This document shows, in pieces, positions 48,713 through 60,865 of a DNA stretch of 64,000 bases (positions are counted from its first letter, which is position 1; each line of letters begins with the position of its first letter). The translations under genes were made by a program, and so were the position numbers. The stretch spans positions 82,947,293 to 83,011,292 of the forward strand of contig JAMXBB010000007.1 in the NCBI GenBank assembly GCA_024138015.1, written 5' to 3'. The notes under the pieces were generated by a model. The model saw only the letters and a program-made list of their open reading frames with translations, was not told the origin of the DNA and ran no database searches. The stretch is from Lumnitzera littorea. Its lineage: Eukaryota > Streptophyta > Magnoliopsida > Myrtales > Combretaceae.

Positions 48713-49108
48713 TTTATGTATTTACCGTCAAAATTAAAAAAATATTACACCAATACAAATTAGATAAAAAATATTATCAAAATATTAATGTTATGTCATA
48801 TTTTGAAGATGAGATATAATTATTTATACTAATATCGTATCTTCAAAATACGATACTAGTATAATAATAATATCGCATTTTGAGTGTATTTACACTTATA
48901 TCATATCTTCAAAATGCGATATTAATATATTTATATATTCATCATATTTTGAAAATACAATATAGTTACGGTATATAAATACTAATGTTATATCTTAAAA
49001 ATACAATATTAATATAAATAATAAGATGCGATATAGCAATGATATTTTAATTTTTTTTATATAATTTATAATTGTATAATTTTTTTTAAGTTGATAGAGA
49101 TATGTTGC
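48713..49108. mobile_element. MITE-like element, copy A, with palindromic core repeats
   Basis: Left end TTTACCGTCAAAATTAAAAA and the complement of the right end (TATCAACTTAAAAAAAATTA) form imperfect terminal inverted repeats of about 60 bp. The middle contains several copies of a palindromic word close to ATATCGYATCTTCAAAATRCGATAT (quoted with ambiguity; each copy drifts). Copy B at 49889-50180 shares both ends and core. It has no coding capacity. The class (MITE or foldback) is inferred from structure only. Confidence 0.55.
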
Positions 49109-49888
49109 ACTCAATTTTATCTTATTTGTATTTATATAATTTTTTTTTTTAAATAATAAACATATATTGGACCTAGAAAAACTCTTTGGAACAAGATTTT
49201 TTAGACCTTGACGATCAAATCTAGATGCCATCTTTTGGACCATCACGAGTGACACATTATGGGGAAAAGAAATGAATTTGTACCTTTCTACGTATTACAA
49301 TCCAACGGAGAGAGTTCTGGAAATTGATAGTCTAAGCTTCTTTAGTTTGAATACATTCATTTCATCATGTATAACAAATTATCAACTTATTTTATGTACT
49401 TAAAATTTTTTAAAAATATTTTTACCTTTGTTCTTCATTAGAAATAAGATTTTCGGGGTCATAGAGATAGAAATATTTTTAGAAAAAAGGATGGATCCGC
49501 AGAATTTGGTGGAATGGCCAATGCATAATATTAGCAATGAGATCATATAATCTTAATCTCTTTGTAGATTTGTCTTTTAATAATTGGGTTTAAACACCTG
49601 GGGATAATATCAATAACACCAGTCAAAGCCATGTGACTGCCTATTTTCCCACCGGATTAAAGGACAAACAATATATAAATCAGAATCTAGGCTAAGTATC
49701 AAAAGGCGTCGACAACATAATAGCTGGCCTTGCCGTCAACTTCAAAATCTAATAAGATAAGTTCAAGGAGAGTCCACAACATTTTCCCCGTTTTCTCAAA
49801 TTTTTAAAATCATATCCCGTCCTTTTCAAGAAATAGAAGCCCAATATATATAGCAGTAATTCATTGCTATTATTTTTTACCGGAGAAA

Positions 49889-50180
49889 TTTATATATTTA
49901 TCATCAAAATTAATAAATATTATATAATTATAAATTATATAAAAAACATTATCGAAATGTCATAATTATATCATATTTTAAAGATGCAATAATGGTATTT
50001 ATATATATATCACATCTTTAAGATACGACATTCATAATATCATTATTATGTTGCATCTTAAATATAAATACATTTATATTGTATCTTCAAAATACGATGT
50101 ATTAATAATATTTTGGTAAATTATTTTATATAATTTATAATTATATAATTTTTTTAATAAGTCGATAAACATGTATTATA
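49889..50180. mobile_element. MITE-like element, copy B
   Basis: Ends TTTATCATCAAAATTAATAA and (complement of right end) TTTATCGACTTATTAAAAAA, both leading into AATTATAAATTATATAAAA. The core has ATCTTTAAGATACGA and ATCTTCAAAATACGAT variants of the copy A repeat. It is shorter than copy A by about 100 bp, apparently by fewer core units. Confidence 0.55.
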
Positions 50181-51486
50181 TCAATTTTTGACATCATAAA
50201 ATAATTCCTTCTACTTATGTATTTCCCAATGGTGCCCATCAATATTTCATTCAATCACATGCTATGCTACTATTTACAAAGCACCATTTGAAACCCAATG
50301 TAGCAATATATGATTTGTGAGATATAAATGGATATACTATTAAAGGCAACAAAAAAACTAATGTTGCGTTTTGTATGTTGGAACGTTGAAATACAATGGA
50401 ATAGAATGAAAATGATTGAATCAGAGTTAAAAGATTGGAATGAGGACTACAATGATAAACCATTTGGCATGATTAGAAATGTTCATAGAATATAATGGAA
50501 CAGTCTTGAATTAAATGCATAAATATTAATAATTATAAAAATTACACTTAATCAGTAACTATCATAATTATGTTAAATGTTAAATAATTAATTTTGATTA
50601 ATAATAATTAATGAGGAATGATGAAGTTGGGATTTCACCTAACATAAAATTCTTTTCTGAAGCCAAAATTATTGATTTTATGAAATCACGATTTTGGCAT
50701 TTATATATATTTTTAAACATGAGAAAAGGAAATGGAATTTCAAATAGCGATTCCATTTCGATTTATTTCTGTATATTGAACTTGATATAAAATGTTTGAA
50801 AAAGACTTATACTTTCACTCTTTTCATACCTTAATAATTGAATATAATTTGTTCTTATGGACTTTGAACGATTACAATTGTGAAAAACTTGTTTAATCTA
50901 CTTCCTATTTTGAATTGCACGAATCCGTCTGTATCCTGTAGAATCGACTTTAGTTGAATATTTATTACACAAACATACTTTCATCTAATATCATGTCTTC
51001 AAACTATTCATAGCAAGTCATGCTATATCTTGATATGAAAATTTCTAGTATAAAACATGTGGTTCATAGATCATGTATTTTGCATTAACAATATCTGCAA
51101 GTTCGACTACCTTTTTAAATAAATTCATAAATTCGGATAAAATGTATGGATTTTTTTACTATTCATTCCTTATTGTTTAGGAAAACTATGTATTCCTTCA
51201 TCCTACCATTAATTTAGATTCCTTTAAATCTAAAATATTAAACTAATCTTAAAATCAACTACCTAAATTTAAAGAAATGTAAATCGGTAGGAAGATAAGA
51301 TATTACATCGATGTCGTTAAAATGTATAATCTATATAAATTGAAACTATACAAGGGAAATACGTCCTATATAACATCATGTCAGGTCATTACAACCCTTT
51401 CACAATATTCATTTTGGCAAGTTGAACAGAATATTTTCCTGTTCAAGTTATTTTTGTAGGTTGTGATTGTACGTGGCTTAGCCCAA

Positions 51487-52014
51487 TAGGGTTGGTAATT
51501 TAGGGTTAAGCAAAAAAAACCGTAAACTACGAATTAAATCGTGAACTGAATCAAATCAAATTGAAAGATCGGTATTTTTGCGAATTATTGAGTTTATAAT
51601 TCAGTTCAATTGTGCATAAATGATTCGCAATTTAGTTCGGGAAAGCAAACCGAATCGAACTGTTTAATTAAATAAAAAAATTAATTCAATTATTTTGTAT
51701 TTTTTTTATTTTATCAATCTTCGTAAATTTTATTAAATTTTTCACATTTTGTTATTTTTCATCATAATTTTATATCAATTATTCAAATTAAGTTAAGTAA
51801 ATTTCATTTGAAATTTTATATTTATTAGAAATAAAAATATTGAGTAAAAATTTAACATAAACGATTCAAACTGTAGATCAAATTAAACTGAATTTAATTA
51901 AGTTCAAAAAATTTATGAACCAAATAATATAGTTAGGTTCGATTTAAAAAAAAATGAATTATTATATTAAATTCAGGAAAGATAAACCATACTGAACCGA
52001 ACCGCAACCACCCT
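51487..52014. mobile_element. Possible hAT-type MITE
   Basis: Starts TAGGGTTGGTAATTTAGGG and ends AACCGCAACCACCCTA, giving imperfect inverted ends TAGGG(T)TGG. Subterminal CGAATCGAACTG / TGAACCGAACCG words in opposite orientation are typical of plant hAT MITEs. An 8 bp target duplication was not found, which lowers confidence. Confidence 0.4.
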
Positions 52015-52250
52015 AATTGGCATCAAGGCATGTGTCTAACACAAATTGTGGTGTCCAATTTAGAGAATGCACATATGGACCCGTACCACAACACAGCAGT
52101 AAAAGGTTGGCCCTAGAAAAATAATATTGGATGGCATCTCATTAAATGATTAAAAGGAAATGGAAGCCAGCCACCTCATGTTCTAGAGAATGGACCTCAT
52201 TACCTATATATTACAAGGACTGTGTTGATGTTTCTTCTATTTTCTCACTT

Positions 52251-52313
52251 GAATTTATATTTCCTCTTGTTAGTCAAAAAAAAAAAAAAAAAGAAGAATT
52301 TATATTTCCTCTT
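52251..52313. mobile_element. 27 bp poly-A insertion with 18 bp target duplication
   Basis: GAATTTATATTTCCTCTT occurs exactly at 52251-52268 and 52296-52313. Between the copies are only GTTAGTC, an A run and GAA (52269-52295). Poly-A plus a long exact target duplication is the mark of LINE-machinery retrotransposition; nearly all of the cargo is missing. Confidence 0.55.
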
Positions 52314-53164
52314 TGTAAAAATATATATATATATATTAATATAATAATAATATACCACACACTTTATGTGTTTGGATGAGTTGTGAGGTAAATATTAATA
52401 ACATTTAAATATATAATAATAATAGTAGTATTTTTTTGGAAAACTACCATCTATATATTTCATGTGTTAGAATCTTATTCTCACATATTTATGATTAATG
52501 CATTCACATGGCATATTTGTTTTATTAGAGTGTTTCCCTTTTGGTTTACTCACCAAACAAGTCAAATATGGCAAAAAAGTAGGTAAACCACTGGTATTCA
52601 TTCTTTTAGCAACACCTCCATTAAAGGTGTAACATAAATCATATGATCTCCTATACGGTTATGCGGGCCTAATGGTTTTTTGTGTCACACACTCAATGAG
52701 AATGTTATTAAGAGAAGTAAACTAGTGGTCCACTTATTTATTTCTCATTAGAGCAATGTGCATGTGATTTTAAGACAAAAATGGCGAATTAATTCAATTA
52801 GAACCTTCCCTTATTCACTTATTCTTAAAAAAAGGAGAGTACTCTTTAATGTGTGCTCAATTATTGCATCTTATTCCTAAGTCTTGTAATTCTTATGGTT
52901 GATTTTGGTTAGAATCTTTTTTTCTTTTTATTTTCAACTGATGCTATAGTTTAATTAATAGATATGCACATCACCGATATATGAAACTTTAATACATGTT
53001 AATAGACTGGATCCTCTTTCATCGATGATCTACAATACGTTTGTAGAGTGAAAAATATCATTGGTCTCTCTTTATATGCTTTTAACTTTCTATATGTCAA
53101 ATTAAGTCTTTAGACCCATGTTGAGCTCGTTTTTTCTCCTTTTTTTTTTTTTTGTCTTAATAGA

Positions 53165-53265
53165 TCCATATTAACTACCAAAACCATTATAAACTAATAG
53201 TATATACTGATATCTTAATAGAATAAATCAAGTTTGAATCTCTTCAAAATTGTAATATATAATGT
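53165..53265 (+). mobile_element. Diverged second copy of the SINE-like element
   Basis: TAAACTAATAG...AATAAATCAAGTTTGAATCTC...AAAATTGTAATAT lines up with 41627-41705, mostly with G-to-A and C-to-T differences, including the B box (GTTCGAATC to GTTTGAATC). Weak but colinear. Confidence 0.4.
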
Positions 53266-55094
53266 ATGTGATCCATAAAAAGGAAGGAGGGGGAACATGT
53301 TGATACTTGCCTGATCCATATGAACTGCTTGATTAAAATTAAGGAAAATAAACTATATTATCATTTTTCATTAAAACTTGGAATTTCCTGTAACTCAAGG
53401 ATGGAAAAAGAAGAAAAGTTAAGATCAAACAAGTGAATTGATCCTTGTAGAGGTAGGGTTATAGCTAATGTTGCCACACGAAAGCTGCTTGAATGTTGTA
53501 CTATACGTAAATGATACTTGTAAAGAGAACTTACAGAATAATCACTAAGAGGAGAAATAAGGAGTCTTAATTGCTTGAGCACACTTGTGATAGGTGAGAG
53601 AAGCTATGGAATATCAACAAAATCTTGGTTAAGTACTGACTCGTTCTTCGTTTGAGCATTGCATTGATTTTTGAGAGTAAAGATTTCACATAATAGCATT
53701 ATTTCTCTTATCTTTATAGCTTTTAAATGATACGTAATGAGGAGGCATAATTAAGTATTTATAGACTCTCTTAAACTTAATGACATCCATTAAATCATGT
53801 TAATAGTCAACGAATGAGATTAAGCTTAATCATATAAGACTTACTCTCAGAAGCATGCTATGGGTCTAAGGCCGATAGCTTGCCTTACTAAGTGTGAAAG
53901 TGCCTAAGAGATTGAAAGTGAATAAATAGGTCTAACGAGTTCTTATTTCAATCCTACCAAGCAAATCTCTACAAGTCATATCAATAATAAATTGAACTCC
54001 TTAAAGCATATAACTTAGCTCAAAAAGTTAAGTTTAAGTAAATAGTGGATTTATAATGAATAAATAGTAGGTTTAACCTAGAATTAGCTTTCTAAAATCC
54101 TAAGTTTGGGGACGATGATGTAATCCGGCCAACAACTTCAGGTTCAAAATCATAGTTGGCAAATAATCACGAGTATGTGCTCTCGCGCAAGAACACATAC
54201 GTCCTCCATGTAATTGTCTTGTGTTATTAGGGTCAAATAAACATACTAGATATGCCTGCATGTTGCTCCCTCTCTCTCAACTGAAGAAAGAAATATATAG
54301 ATAGATAATTGATGTACCTTGCTATTTTCTATGACTTTAACTGTTGTTGTTTATATCATTGCAAAAAACCATTAAATTAAACGTCGAAATTCTTGTTATG
54401 CATGCTAATTGCTTGATGATAATTCCCAAATATCTCGATAATCCTTTTCCTAATATTCCTTTTATTTTCATTTTTAATATAAACAGAAAGAAAAATGTAC
54501 GTGAAAAAGAAAGGGTTAAAGCTTTGCATCTTTTCTAATAGTATGAAATAGACAATTTTCTTTCTTTTTCAATTTCTGACCGTATAATAAGTTATTTCTT
54601 TTTGTTTGCGAGCATAATAAAATAAATATCGTGTTAATGAGGGCTTCCAAAATAATAGTTAAAAAATCATAAGAAGCAAGCTTTACATCTTATGAAAAGT
54701 TTGGTGCATGAAAATATTGAATTTTTTAACCTTTAACTAACAACTCCAGGTACATGTTAACATATTCTATAAAAGATTAGCAACTAAATGCGCATTTCGA
54801 TCAAATGTATCTCTATTGCCAAGAGAATTAATAGTATTATTTTGGAGGATGTATGAAAGGTGAAAAATAAAAAGTCAAATACACACTAGTTTAAGCGTGA
54901 AAAGTACAAGAAAAACCATAAATTGCAAATAACGAAAACAAATTTGTGTACAATTACGCTTTCCCATCCCTAGGATCCTACCGATACAAATGCATGAAAG
55001 AATGATGCACCTATCTGAGGATTGATTTTGACAAATTTGTACCATTCTATATTGGGCAATAGTTAATAATTGCATTGTACTATCGAATGTGGTA
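53266..55094. other. AT-rich spacer before the glyoxalase gene
   Basis: No gene recognised. Short frames at 53361-53582 and 54344-54538 lack support. The last 200 bp include the 3' untranslated region of the minus-strand glyoxalase gene. Confidence 0.45.
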
Positions 55095-56583
55095 TTATTG
55101 CTCAAGTGCAACTGTGGGGAAGTTTTCACAATTGCATATTTCGATCATAGAACCATCTGGGTCGTGGAAGAAAAGTTGATCTACGAATATCCCATTTTCT
55201 TTTATCCCACTTCTCACATATTCTACCTTCATCTCCTTCAGTTTATTCTCCACCATTGTCATGTTTTCACACTGTCAGTCAAATAGAGAGATTTTGATAA
55301 CAACAACAGACACATAATTGATTCATGCAATGACAAAGAGGTTAGGTAACTGTGCATGACAGGTTAAATGCAGTAGGATCATAGAAACTAATCTCATCAT
55401 TTTAAATAAACCAATTAGGTAAATCGTATTCACCATGCATATTAACTAACCTTGGGAGAGATTCTATGGTTCTCTCCATTATTTTGACGAAATCGGTCTC
55501 GTCCTCCATCTTATCATTTATTTATATATTTTTAAATTTAAATCATTAAATTCAAAATTTGATTAATAATTTAAATTTAAAAAAATACGTATCAAAAATG
55601 AGATGAATGGTAACACAGTCCCATAAAATAAAAGATGGAACTGTAAAAAAATTCCTAATGTTGAAATCGAATTTCAATGGTCTACCTTTATGCCAACAAA
55701 CTCTCTAATTTTTTGCCACTACATGACCAGTAATATGATATAGATGAAACTTTAGGAATCCCAAAGGGCAATCTTTTTAATAATGAAACATGTCCTTGAC
55801 TTGAAATTGCAGTAACGAAATCAATGCAAAAATTGTGTTAAAGAAGGGGTCATCTTTTGGATTTTTTTTTTTTTTATCCGACATAATTTTTTATCAACAT
55901 CATGTTTGAATTTGCAAAGCAATTAGAAAACTAAAACGAGACCTGGAAAGAAATGTGTCTGTCCTTAGGATTTATGTCACTAAATTTATGCACGAGATTG
56001 GATTCTTCAGATTGAATCAGGTGGATTCCAACACCATAACCCAATAGCCTGCTCATCACGATCATTAAAACAAATTAGAAGAATATCATATGACATCATA
56101 AGGAATCAATGCACTAAGTTGTGTGATCTTTGACGTCCCGCTCTTATTTGGTACGCATCCAATCGCATAATGTCGTGTCTAAAGGATTTTCAATGTATAT
56201 TCAACTTTATATATATATATATATATATTTATGCTTACACGACAATATGTGATAGATTAAAAAAAGAGCTACTGCTTCATGCTTACTTGTTTTAATATGC
56301 CTAATAACAATAGACTTATTGGTCCAAGGTAAATGAATGAAATTTATATTTGCTCGTTAGTTGCCATATTTGTAAAGTAAAATTCCAGCGCCTACTTGAA
56401 TGTAGTTATTTTTTGTACTTACCATGCACCCTCAAAATCGAATGCAGTGGGCCTCTTAATAGGAACAAACCCTAATACGTTCCGGTAGAAATTAACAGTT
56501 TGTTCCACCGATCGACACACCAAGGAAATGTGATTCAAACACCTCAAATTCAGAGGATTCCCATCACATTTGTTGTTCATCAT
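55095..56583 (-). CDS. Glyoxalase I / VOC-family protein, three exons (GLYI4/GLYI7-like)
   Basis: Exons on the minus strand: 56583-56423, 56048-55943, 55271-55095. Junctions are GTAAGT...CAG (phase 2, splitting a Trp codon) and GTCTCG...CAG (phase 0). The protein has 147 residues. Exon 1 carries CLNHISLVCRSVEQTVNFYR and NVLGFVPIKRPTAFDFEGA, exon 2 GYGVGIHLIQSEE and INPKDRHISFQ, and exon 3 CENMTMVENKLKEMKVEYV, then DQLFFHDPDG and MIEICNCENFPTVAL. Histidines of NHISL and RHISF and the glutamate of MIEIC sit at the usual VOC metal positions. The family acts on methylglyoxal-type adducts or related substrates; catalytic activity of this plant subgroup is uncertain. Oddities: the C-terminus stops after VALEQ, where relatives I recall carry a further tail, and PKDNHISF reads PKDRHISF. 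The first of two adjacent ATGs was taken; an upstream leader exon is possible. No stop or frameshift was seen. Confidence 0.88.
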
Positions 56584-56716
56584 CTCCTGAACCACAATAC
56601 AAAGAAAACTTTAGTAGTAATAAGCTCTTCGAAAAAAATAAGGAATTATAGAAGGAATCAGAAGAAAGCTAATAACGATTATGTCTTCCTTTTTAGTATC
56701 TATGCATTCATATATC

Positions 56717-56741
56717 TATATATATATATATATATATGTAT

Positions 56742-56773
<32 letters not shown>

Positions 56774-56775
56774 CA
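56717..56775. repeat. (TA)n and (GA)n microsatellites in the glyoxalase promoter/leader
   Basis: A TA run (56717-56739) followed by an AGAGAG run (56742-56775), about 130-190 bp before the glyoxalase start codon. On the coding strand this is CT-rich then TA-rich, a common plant core-promoter and leader composition; a role is speculative. Confidence 0.7.
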
Positions 56776-56783
56776 TGGGGGTG

Positions 56784-57549
56784 AATGGAAAAGGTGCATC
56801 TGATTTTTGAAGTTCTTAGGGCAATGACAGGTTGTTAACTCGTAATTTTTTAAGGATTTATTTCATTGTCGACATGATATGGTTGATTTATATAATATGC
56901 AAACGGGAAATATACGTTGCTTAAAAATTACATAACACCATGCTTATTGAGACATATATATCCTAAGATTATACTTCCACGTTGTTGCATACATTTAAGA
57001 TTAGTCGTTGTATTTAACAAACTGAACAAGAAAAGTCTTTACTACAAGCAACTTTGGACTTTTTCTTATGGAGATTTCTGTCCCGCGTCTTCTGGATATA
57101 AATTTCAAAGGACGATTTATATAATGTTTTCCCCTCTGTTTCTTATTTATTTTTTCCCTCTTTGCTTGTGGATAAATATAATATTTTCAGGAAAAATGCA
57201 ATTGAAATCTTAAATTTTTTGAGTTGTGGTCAGCACATGTTACGCTAGGGAGAAAATGGGCCCATTCTGACGAGCGATTTTGGTTTTTTATCCCCATTAT
57301 ATTTCCTTTTTTTTATCCCCTTATTTTTTAATGGTGGTCCATCAAAACTAGGGGCAGTCCACCCCATAAAGTAAGGAGTCATTACCTACCATATAAACAA
57401 GACTAATTTTGATCATTTCAAAACCCGAGAGAGGAGCATAGGGGCCACTACAATATCTCCAAGTGGTGACCTACTATATCTAATAGTATTATATTAGAGC
57501 CTACTCTTAAAATTTTCGTTTTCAGCTACTCTTTTGTTTTATTTAAGTT
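56784..57549. other. Upstream flank of the glyoxalase gene
   Basis: The promoter side of the minus-strand gene. The plus-strand open frame at 56917-57213 shows no family resemblance. Nothing else recognised. Confidence 0.4.
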
Positions 57550-58925
57550 TTTTTAATCTTTTTAATAACTTTTATTTATTATTTAAATAAGCATATTTAA
57601 TAATATTTTTTTCATTGAATCGACTGTATTTTTATTGCATTTCAATTGATTTTATGTAGGGAAAAGTGCAAAAAGGTTTTCAACGTTTACCTCATTTTTT
57701 GTTTTAGTCCTTAATTTATCAAAAATTTTATTTAAATCCTCAATATTTGCAAAAATCTCTAAATAATTCCTTTCATTAGTTTTTCTATTAATCTTGACGC
57801 GTAATTTGATTCATTCATATCATTAATTCAATTAAATAAGTTAATAACATATATTATTTAAGTAAAATTAATAAAAAAATATTAACAATTATACAAAAAT
57901 TTAAAAAATAAAAACAAAATTTAGAAAATAATATATATTATTTAGTAATATATATATAATCATATAAATATTATATATTAATATTAATTTTAAATTAAAT
58001 AAATAAGAATTAAGAAAATTTGTATGAAAAAAAAAACTAGAAATATATAAAAACAAAAAATCGAGCCACCCCCTACCATTAGATCATCTAATTTCTACCA
58101 AAGTGGAGAACCGACTTCAAAGAATGGATTATCTAATATACTAACGATTTATAATGGCCACTAACCATCAAGAAGAAGGTTGCAAGAACCCCCCTTGGTG
58201 GTGGGAGGCTATCCTAGGCCACCAAACAAAAAGAAAAAAACAAAAGAGTTATAGTTAAAAACCTGAATCTAGTTAAAAGTGGGTCACATTACCTAAATTC
58301 CACCAAAGAGGTTTTACCTGTTTTTCCTTTTATTTTTGGTTTGGATGACCTAGGGTAGCCATCTACCACCTTAGGAGAAGTCATGCGAAACCCCAACACC
58401 CACCACCTCCACCAGGTGAGAACTTTGGGTAGTCGAATTCCTTCTTTGTGGGTGGACTAATTATATGCTATCACATGTTCCCATTAACAGAAAATCTAAT
58501 TAAACCTAATGAAATGACTTATTTGATAAAAGTTTAAAATGTGAAGGATTAAAATAGAAAAAATAAAAAAATAAGTACTGAAATAGACTAAGATTTAAAC
58601 GTTGAACTCTTTTTTATACCTTCTTTTTTAAGTATTAGTTGTTTTCTTCTATTCTGGATAATGTTCATAGACAAGACAAAGAGATAGATCTTCAAATTTT
58701 CCAAACTTTGACACAACTTTTTTAAGGTAGAGAATAGGAAATAAAAATGGTCATGGTTATGATACATTGCCAACAACTATAATTAATAAGTCACAAGCAA
58801 ATATACCATTACAAGTTTCCATGCAGCTAACTTAGATTAACTTAAATCATAGGATTGTATTTTGCTTTCTTTTTAATTTTTTTAAACATCCATGGGATCA
58901 TATAGGATGGTACAAAATTGTTCCT
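57550..58925 (+). repeat. Local direct duplication, copy 1 (contains the MULE)
   Basis: 57550-57658 and 58626-58925 together match 60430-60865 in the same order. Examples are TTTATTATTTAAATAA followed by CATATTTAATAATATT, then CTGGATAATGTTCATAGAC, AAAATGGTCATGG and TGGGATCATATAGGAT. The match is broken only by the element at 57659-58625. Confidence 0.8.
57659..58625. mobile_element. Non-autonomous Mutator-like element with 9 bp TSD
   Basis: Left end GGGAAAAGTGCAAAAAGG...TCAACGTTTACC and right end ...CGTTGAACTCTTTTTTATACCTT form long imperfect inverted repeats of at least 60 bp, extending perhaps to 130 bp. TTTTATGTA (57650-57658) and TTTTAAGTA (58626-58634) are the 9 bp target copies with one mismatch. 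The duplicated locus at 60545-60555 has a single TTTTATGTA at the same point and no insert, proving the boundaries. Internal sequence has no transposase. Confidence 0.8.
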
Positions 58926-60429
58926 ATATAGCTGTCAACTTTTACAACATATACTAGCTATTTTCAATTCACAATAAAAAAAAGACAATGAAAAAGAAAA
59001 AGAAAAAAGTAACATGCCAAAATTGGATTCCATAAACCTTTGCAAGAAATTATGGACAAAGAAAAATGAGTTTGTAAATAGAGTCAAGGATGATTATCTA
59101 CTTTCATCTATGGTTGTTTGCAACGGTACAATCGGCTGTTGCTATTATACTTGTTGAATCAACAGGTGGATGTGTGGATACTCAATAGAAAGGTCTCGTG
59201 TATGTTATGTGTCAATTCACGTTATACATGAGTGAGGGGAATAACTTAAGTTGCATATACAAGATAATCGAGTGAAGAATGGTAGGGAAGAGGAATAGAT
59301 GATGTCAAGGCTCAAATACAAGTCATGATAGGTGAAGAAGTTTAATTGCATTAAATGCCACTATGAATGACAAATTGAGTAAGGTTCTTGAGATATTTAA
59401 GTATTATATCCTTTAAAGTGAGAATCATGCAAAGTAAAGGCTTTTGTGCTAATATTTACCCTTGTCTAAATGAAGGAGCGAATAGAGTGTTCCAAGGAGT
59501 TAGTTATTGATCTCATTCATTAGATGATGATGATGATCAACGTTAGAAGTAATCTCTTCTCTTAATGAATTTCAAATGGACTTCCTTCATGAGTTCTAGG
59601 CCCAATTTATTTAATATGTGAGTCAAATTGAAAATGGTTAGTATTAGGCAAACTTATACAATGGGCCTACTCTGAGCCTACAACTTCAAAACTTCCTTAA
59701 TCATTCTAAACATACAAGTTTAACTTTTTGAACCTTATCATCTTATCCTAAATAGTCAAAACCTAAATAATCAATGATTTTAAGACCTAATCTAAGATTT
59801 AACCCTCTACATAATGCATAATGGTTTCCGTTTGAAAATGTATCCTCTCCATTTTATCTCCTTTAACTTACATCTACTCTTTTCCGTATGGAATCATATT
59901 CACCCATCCAATCGATTCTAAAACCAATCTACGAAAAACTCCATAGATCAAGTTCGTAGCCTTAGAATTGTAGAGATAGGAGCTCCATGACAATTTGTAT
60001 TAAAAACAATCGAAAAAGTGATTATTGAAAAATATAAAAATATATTAAATGATAGGATAATACTGGAATTTTAAATTAGTTTCCATAAGGATTATGAAAA
60101 ATTACTTTTTACTCGCAGGGCCATGGCCTTTGGCCTAATAAGGGGGGGTGGGGAAGGTGAGGAGCAGAATTGTTGGGCTGGTATCTTTTCTCTTCTCGTC
60201 CATTGCTTTTAACGAGGCCTTCTTCGTTGCTTTTGCTACAACACATTCATTCCTTTTAGTTTTTAGAAGTGCCCATCCTACCTACCCTACATACATACGT
60301 ACATAAATATATATATGTATATTTATTTATTTACCAAAACTGCTTATGAATTTGAAAAAACCTTATGCATGTTTATTAATAAGGTCCTTAAAGAAATGCT
60401 TACAGTGCTACATTAACATCATAATCAAC
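58926..60429. other. Spacer between duplicated segments
   Basis: AT-rich with no recognised gene. A GATGATGATGATGATCA run lies near 59526-59539 and a G run near 60145-60151. Confidence 0.45.
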
Positions 60430-60865
60430 TCTCCTTTCTATATAAACATATTTAAATTTATTTATCATTTTATAACCATCATTTATTATTTAAATAAACA
60501 TATTTAATAATATTATTTCATTAAATTGACTGTAATGTACTTTATATTTCAACTAATTTTATGTATTAACCTTTTCTGCTTTTCTGGATAATGTTCATAG
60601 ACTAGACATTGATTTCCAAATCTTCTAAACTTTGACATAGCTTATTTAGGTTGGAGAGTGTGAAATAAAAATGGTCATGGTCATGATGCATCTTATATTC
60701 CATATTTTATATTGTTTTCTATGGCTATAATTGATAAGTTACAAGCAAATTTACTATTACAAGTTTTCACAAAGCTGAGTTAAATCCACTTAAGTTATGG
60801 GATTGTATTTTATTTTCTATTTTTCCTTCTTGCATTTATATGGGATCATATAGGATAGTGGCAAA
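60430..60865 (+). repeat. Local direct duplication, copy 2 (empty site)
   Basis: Partner of 57550-58925 without the Mutator-like insert; substitutions and small indels throughout. No protein-coding content is visible in the duplicated unit. Confidence 0.8.

Noticed and set aside
48713..50180. CRISPR-like array because of repeated palindromes
   Set aside because: Repeats and spacers are irregular and AT-rich, flanked by inverted ends, in a plant genome; a MITE explains it.
53980..59820. Shared words such as CAAAAAGTTAA and TTTAACC at 53980-54110 and, inverted, at 59680-59820
   Set aside because: Block order is not colinear and matches are short, so homology could not be supported by eye.
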